DNA from: Miltoncostaea sp036826475
GTDB taxonomy: Bacteria > Actinomycetota > Thermoleophilia > Miltoncostaeales > Miltoncostaeaceae
NCBI GenBank assembly: GCA_036826475.1
Contig: DAISWG010000011.1
Location: 1-64,000, forward strand
Length of the DNA: 64,000 nt
Direction: 5' to 3'
Below, piece after piece: positions 60,078-64,000 of the stretch. Position numbers and translations under genes: made by a program. The notes beneath the pieces are model-generated. The model made no database searches. It was not told the DNA's origin and saw nothing but the letters and a program-made list of their open reading frames with translations. The stretch's first letter is position 1; each line of letters opens with the position of its first letter.

Positions 60078-61906
60078 TGGCCCAGCTCCCCATCGCCGAG
60101 CACGGCGTGATCGGCGACCTGCGCACCGTCGCCCTCGTCGGCACCGACGGCGCCATCGACTGGTGCTGCTGGCCGCGCTTCGACTCGCCCAGCGTGTTCG
60201 CCGCCGTCCTCGACGAGGAGCGGGGCGGCAGCTTCCGGATCGCCCCCGTCGCCGGCTGCCCCCCCCGCCAGCTCTACTTCCCGGACACCAACGTCCTGAT
60301 CACCCGCTTCCTGTGCCCGAAGGGGGTGGTGGAGCTCCAGGACCTGATGCCGCTCCCCGGCCCCGGCGGCGACCGCCAGGCCATCGTCCGCCGGCTCGTG
60401 TGCGTCCGCGGCCGCATGCGGCTGCGCCTGGAGTGCGAGCCCCGCTTCGACTACGGCCGGGCGGAGCACACCGTGACGGTCGGCGACGACGGCGCCGTCT
60501 TCGACGCGCCGGACCTGTCGCTCGCGATCGCGTCGCCGGTGCCGCTGGCGTCCACCGGGCGCGGCGTGCGCGGCGAGGTGACCCTCTCGGCGGGCGAGTC
60601 GGTCACGTTCACGCTCTCGGAGCCCGTCGCCGGCGGCGCGCCCCCGCCCATGACGCCGCCGGAGGCCGAGGCGGTGGTCGACGCGACCGTCGAGTACTGG
60701 CTCGACTGGATCTCCGGCTCGCGCTACGCGGGCCGGTGGCGGGAGATGGTCAACCGGTCCGCCCTGACCCTGAAGCTGCTCACCTACGCGCCGACCGGCG
60801 CGATCGTGGCCGCCCCCACCACGAGCCTGCCCGAGCAGATCGGCGGCGGGCGCAACTGGGACTACCGGTACACGTGGATCCGCGACTCGGCGCTCACGCT
60901 CGACGCCCTCATCCGCCTGGGCTTCGTCGAGGAGGGCCGCGGCTTCGCCCGCTTCCTCCTCGAGCGCTTCCGCGACTCGGAGACGGGCGACGGCGGGCCG
61001 CTGCGGATCATGTACCGCATCGACGGCACGCCGCTCGGGGCCGAGGAGGAGCTGGGCCACCTGTCCGGCCACCGGGGCTCCGCGCCGGTGCGCATCGGCA
61101 ACGCCGCCGACGACCAGCTCCAGCTCGACATCTACGGCGCGATCATCGACGTCGCCCACCTCGCCGAGCGCCAGGGCGCCCGCGTCGCCTACGAGGGCTG
61201 GCGGTCGATCGCCCGGTGCGCCGACTGGGTGTGCGACACGTGGGACGCCCCCGACGAGGGCATCTGGGAGACCCGCGGCGGCCGGCAGCGGTTCACGCAC
61301 TCGCGGCTCATGTGCTGGGTCGCCCTGGCCCGCGCCATCCAGATCGCCCACGAGCGGTCCCTGCCCGCCGACCTGCCCCGCTGGACGGCCGTCCGCGACC
61401 GCATCTTCACGTGGCTGATGGAGGAGGGCTGGTGCGAGGCGAAGGGCGCGTTCGTGCAGCACGACCGGACCGACGTGCTCGACGCGTCCGTGCTGCTCAT
61501 GCCGCTGCTCGGGTTCATCTCACCCACCGACCCGCGGTGGCTGTCCACGCTCGACGCGATCGGCGACGAGCTCGTGTCCGACAGCCTCGTGTTCCGCTAC
61601 GACCCCGAGGCCTCGCCCGACGGCCTGGACGGCGACGAGGGCACGTTCACGATCTGCTCGTTCTGGTACGTCGAGGCGCTCGCCGCCGCCGGCCGGGTGC
61701 GCGAGGCGCGCCTCGTGTTCGAGAAGATCCTGACCTACGCCAACCACCTCGGGCTCTACTCGGAGGAGATCGGCCAGAGCGGCGAGCTGCTCGGCAACTT
61801 CCCGCAGGCGTTCACCCACCTCGCCCTGATCCGGGCGGCCATCGCCCTGGACGAGCGGCTCGGCGGGGGCACCTCGCACCCGCTGGCGGAGCTGGCCGTG
61901 GCCTGA
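60077..61906 (+). CDS. GH15 family glycoside hydrolase (trehalase/glucoamylase type)
   Basis: 609 residues from ATG 60077. The N-terminal beta domain IAEHGVIGDLRTVALVGTDGAIDWCCWPRFDSPSVF and the barrel GRNWDYRYTWIRDSALTLDALIRLGF are typical of actinobacterial GH15 enzymes. Catalytic acids are likely Glu 398 (EGIWE) and Glu 563/564 (YSEEIG). Mycobacterial relatives are trehalases; trehalose or alpha-1,4-glucan is the probable substrate. No signal peptide, so it is cytoplasmic. Co-transcribed with the sigma/flavoprotein genes. Confidence 0.9.
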   Translation: MAQLPIAEHGVIGDLRTVALVGTDGAIDWCCWPRFDSPSVFAAVLDEERGGSFRIAPVAGCPPRQLYFPDTNVLITRFLCPKGVVELQDLMPLPGPGGDRQAIVRRLVCVRGRMRLRLECEPRFDYGRAEHTVTVGDDGAVFDAPDLSLAIASPVPLASTGRGVRGEVTLSAGESVTFTLSEPVAGGAPPPMTPPEAEAVVDATVEYWLDWISGSRYAGRWREMVNRSALTLKLLTYAPTGAIVAAPTTSLPEQIGGGRNWDYRYTWIRDSALTLDALIRLGFVEEGRGFARFLLERFRDSETGDGGPLRIMYRIDGTPLGAEEELGHLSGHRGSAPVRIGNAADDQLQLDIYGAIIDVAHLAERQGARVAYEGWRSIARCADWVCDTWDAPDEGIWETRGGRQRFTHSRLMCWVALARAIQIAHERSLPADLPRWTAVRDRIFTWLMEEGWCEAKGAFVQHDRTDVLDASVLLMPLLGFISPTDPRWLSTLDAIGDELVSDSLVFRYDPEASPDGLDGDEGTFTICSFWYVEALAAAGRVREARLVFEKILTYANHLGLYSEEIGQSGELLGNFPQAFTHLALIRAAIALDERLGGGTSHPLAELAVA

Positions 61907-61913
61907 CGACCCG

Positions 61914-63143
61914 TCAGGCCGCGAGCGCCCCCGGGTCGAGGGGCACGTCCGGGTCGGCGAGCCTGGCGGGGTCGACGACGGCGCGGGAGCGGATGAGCTC
62001 CTGCACCCGGTCGTTCACGTCCCACACGTTCAGGTTCATGCCGGCCAGGACGCGCCCCTCGGCGACCCAGAACGCGATCAGCTCCCGCGCGGACTCGTCG
62101 CCGCGGATCACCACCCCGTCCGCCGCGGACGCGAGGCCCGAGTACTCCATCCCGGCGTCGTACTGGTCGGAGAAGAAGTAGGGAAGCCGGTCGTACGGGG
62201 CCCCGGCCCCGAGCATGTTCCGCGCGGCGGCGGGGCCCTGGTTGAGGGCGTTGGCCCAGTGCTCCACCCGCACGCGGCGGCCGTAGAAGGGGTGGAGGGC
62301 GTTCGCGACGTCGCCGGCGGCGAACACCCCCGCCGCGGCGGTCTGGAGGGTCGCGTCCACCAGGATCCCGTCGTCCACCGCCAGCCCCGCCGACTCGGCC
62401 AGCGCCGTCCGGGGGACGACACCGACGCCGGCGAGCACGGCGGCGCAGTCGATGGTCCGCCCGCCCGCCAGGCGGATGCGCTCGGCGCGGCCGTCGCCCT
62501 CCACCGCCTCGAGCCGGGCGCCGGTGAGCAGCTCGACGCCGTGCTCGCGGTGCAGGGCGGCGAAGATGCCGCCCACCCGGGCGCCGAGCACCCCCGCGAG
62601 GGGCACGTCGGCCATCTCGACCACCGTCACCTCGGCGCCGAGCTCCCGCGCCGACGCGGCCGCCTCGCAGCCGATCCACCCCGCGCCGATCACCACCAGG
62701 CGCCCACCGGACCGCGCGGCGTCGCGGAGCCGGTCGCTGTCGGCGAGCGTCCGCAGCGTCAGGACGCCGGGCGGGTCGCCCCCCGGGACGGGCAGCGGGC
62801 GGGGCTCGGCGCCGGTGGCGATGAGCAGGCGGTCCCAGGGCAGCACGTCGCCGCCCTCCAGGGTGACGGTCCGGGCGGCGGGGTCCAGGGCGGTCGCCGC
62901 CTCGCCCAGCCGCAACGCGATGTCCTCCGCCTCGTAGAAGCCAGGCTCGTGGACGCGGGCCGCCTCGCGGTCCTTCTCGCCGCGCAGGACCTCCTTCGAC
63001 AGCGGCGGGCGCTCGTACGGCCGCTCGCCCTCGGCGGAGACGATGGTCAGGTCGCCGTCGAACCCCTCGCCGCGCAGGGTCTCGGCGGCCTTCGCCCCGG
63101 CGAGCCCCCCGCCCACGATCACGATGCGCTGCGGTGCGGCCAC
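61914..63143 (-). CDS. ferredoxin reductase-type FAD/NAD(P) oxidoreductase
   Basis: 409 residues from GTG 63143 with GGGAGGAG upstream. FAD motif RIVIVGGGLAGAKAAETLR, PYERPPLSKEVL (typical of rubredoxin/ferredoxin reductases), NADH motif LVVIGAGWIGCEAAASARELG and GVFAAGDVAN. A C-terminal cap (about 320-400) matches the reductase C-terminal domain. It would move electrons from NAD(P)H to a ferredoxin or rubredoxin, but no such gene is adjacent. Convergent with GH15, with a gap of 7 bp. Confidence 0.9.
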   Translation of the reverse strand: MAAPQRIVIVGGGLAGAKAAETLRGEGFDGDLTIVSAEGERPYERPPLSKEVLRGEKDREAARVHEPGFYEAEDIALRLGEAATALDPAARTVTLEGGDVLPWDRLLIATGAEPRPLPVPGGDPPGVLTLRTLADSDRLRDAARSGGRLVVIGAGWIGCEAAASARELGAEVTVVEMADVPLAGVLGARVGGIFAALHREHGVELLTGARLEAVEGDGRAERIRLAGGRTIDCAAVLAGVGVVPRTALAESAGLAVDDGILVDATLQTAAAGVFAAGDVANALHPFYGRRVRVEHWANALNQGPAAARNMLGAGAPYDRLPYFFSDQYDAGMEYSGLASAADGVVIRGDESARELIAFWVAEGRVLAGMNLNVWDVNDRVQELIRSRAVVDPARLADPDVPLDPGALAA

Positions 63144-63252
63144 GGCTGCTCCTCCCGGGCTGGTGGGGGCGTCTCCTCGTGCGGTCCCACGATCCTACGC
63201 GCGGGGCCGTGATCCCTCACACCCGCCCCGGCGACCCGCTCGTCACGGTCTG

Positions 63253-63258
63253 TAGCGT
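63253..63258 (+). promoter_or_regulatory. -10 box (TAGCGT) of the bioY promoter
   Basis: TAGCGT matches the -10 used elsewhere in the window. A start about seven bases further leaves a leader of some 30 nt with a GGGAG ribosome site (63284-63288) before the proposed ATC start. Confidence 0.5.
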
Positions 63259-63294
63259 CGTCCGAGACGACCGCCGCGACCCAGGGAGCCTCCG

Positions 63295-63921
63295 ATCTCG
63301 ACCACACGCCACACTGCCGAGGGGACCCTCCTCGACAGCATCATCCCCCGCCCGTCCGACCGCGCCGCGGCGATCGGGCTCGACGTCGCCCTGGTGGCGG
63401 CCGGCGTGGTCCTGATGACCATCGCCTCGCAGATCAGCATCCCCTGGCACCCGGTGCCGCTCACCGGCGGCACCTTCGGCGCGCTGCTCATCGGCGGCCT
63501 GTACGGATTCCGGCGCGCGCTGCTGACCCTGCTCGCCTACACGGGCCTCGGCGTGATCGGCCTCGGGGTCTGGGCCGACTGGGACGGCGGGTGGGACACG
63601 TTCACCGGCTCCACCGGCGGCTACATCGTGGGCTACGTGGTGGCGGCCGGCATCGTCGGGTGGTTCGCCGACCACGGCGCGACCCGGGACGTCACCAAGA
63701 TGATCGGCGTCATGCTCATCGCCAACGCCACCATCTACCTGCTCGGCGCGGCGTGGCTCGCCAACTGGACGCCCCCCGGCGGCACGCAGGAGCTGGGCTG
63801 GAACGCTGCCTACGAGCTCGGCATCCAGCCCTTCGTCCCGGGCGACGTGGTGAAGATCTTCTTCGCCGCCTGCCTCCTCCCCGGCGGATGGAAGCTCATG
63901 CGGCTGCTGGAGCGCAGGTAG
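63295..63921 (+). CDS. bioY: BioY biotin transporter subunit (start proposed at ATC)
   Basis: 208 residues if started at ATC 63295. BioY is the S-component of biotin ECF transporters. Motifs: SQISIPWHPVPLTGGTFGALLIGGLYG, LLTLLAYTGLGVIGL, STGGYIVGYVVAA and the C-terminal QPFVPGDVVKIFFAA. The first conventional start, GTG 63394, cuts through the first membrane segment. ATC 63295 follows GGGAG with a 6-base gap and yields STTRHTAEGTLLDSIIP, a plausible N-terminus. Either an ATC start or a base error from ATG is needed. Confidence 0.85.
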   Translation: MSTTRHTAEGTLLDSIIPRPSDRAAAIGLDVALVAAGVVLMTIASQISIPWHPVPLTGGTFGALLIGGLYGFRRALLTLLAYTGLGVIGLGVWADWDGGWDTFTGSTGGYIVGYVVAAGIVGWFADHGATRDVTKMIGVMLIANATIYLLGAAWLANWTPPGGTQELGWNAAYELGIQPFVPGDVVKIFFAACLLPGGWKLMRLLERR

Positions 63922-63934
63922 GGGAACGCCCGAT

Positions 63935-63974
63935 CCCGCGGGGGCCGCGCGCCGCGCGCAGTGGCCCCCGCGGG
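63935..63974 (+). terminator. rho-independent-like hairpin after bioY
   Basis: Perfect 12-bp stem CCCGCGGGGGCC/GGCCCCCGCGGG with a 16-base loop that is itself self-complementary. It lies 14 bases after the bioY stop. There is no T tract. Confidence 0.65.
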
Positions 63975-64000
63975 CGGTCCGCCGGTCCCCGGGCGGGCGC

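Overview
The window is about 74% GC with dense, co-directional, overlapping genes, many GTG starts, no insertion sequence, prophage or CRISPR. Gene families (DUF6457, standalone LigD polymerase, actinobacterial-type LuxR and SARP-like regulators, TAnnnT -10 boxes a few bases before start codons) point to an actinobacterium. A deep lineage such as Thermoleophilia is my best guess, but it is inference and there is no rRNA here. A run of ten N at 26320 shows the sequence is a draft scaffold.

Left part (1-13.3 kb): DUF2182/DUF1326 pair, a MacB-like ABC exporter, OsmC, tRNA-Lys(TTT), then a fluoride-defence unit: fluoride riboswitch, short leader ORF, two FluC/CrcB subunits and a protein of three fused DUF190 domains. 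Next come a lipoprotein, a histidine kinase/NarL-type response regulator pair, a GAP-family membrane protein with glutaminase, and an M20 peptidase plus AbgT transporter operon.

Nitrate block (13.3-23.6 kb): minus-strand operon narG-narH-narJ-narI-narK-moeA, covering respiratory nitrate reductase, its assembly chaperone, a nitrate/nitrite transporter and a molybdenum-cofactor enzyme. The divergent strand encodes a DUF6457 protein and a Cys/His-containing HTH regulator with a 12-G homopolymer in its N-terminal codons. A diguanylate cyclase, a secreted protein, an MFS protein broken by the N gap, xthA and a glnK-amt ammonium unit follow. Nitrogen acquisition is thus a theme.

Middle (30-43.6 kb): HEAT-repeat protein, a large MalT/SARP-like regulator whose own promoter and that of the next gene (acetoacetate decarboxylase family) carry the same triple ACGG repeat with an 11-bp period, a DNA-repair run (LigD polymerase, ATL-AlkA fusion, NUDIX), a PEP mutase/isocitrate lyase-family enzyme with a drug-exporter gene, an ECF sigma factor with a SnoaL-like tail, and a DUF1254 protein.

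Right part (43.6-64 kb): an ABC-2 exporter operon and a PAP2-MMPL-NDH-2 operon that share a 30-bp promoter element; two paralogous LuxR ATPase regulators on either side of a very acidic secreted protein; an unusual tandem array of GTTCAnnTGAAC palindromes in a convergent gap; an APC permease; an operon of RpoD-like sigma factor, Cys-less SthA-like flavoprotein, small CxxC protein and GH15 hydrolase; an FAD reductase; and BioY with an apparently non-canonical start. Three loci here share an inverted repeat TCGGCGA-N3-TCGCCGA.

All function calls come from reading translated sequence and family knowledge. No search was run.
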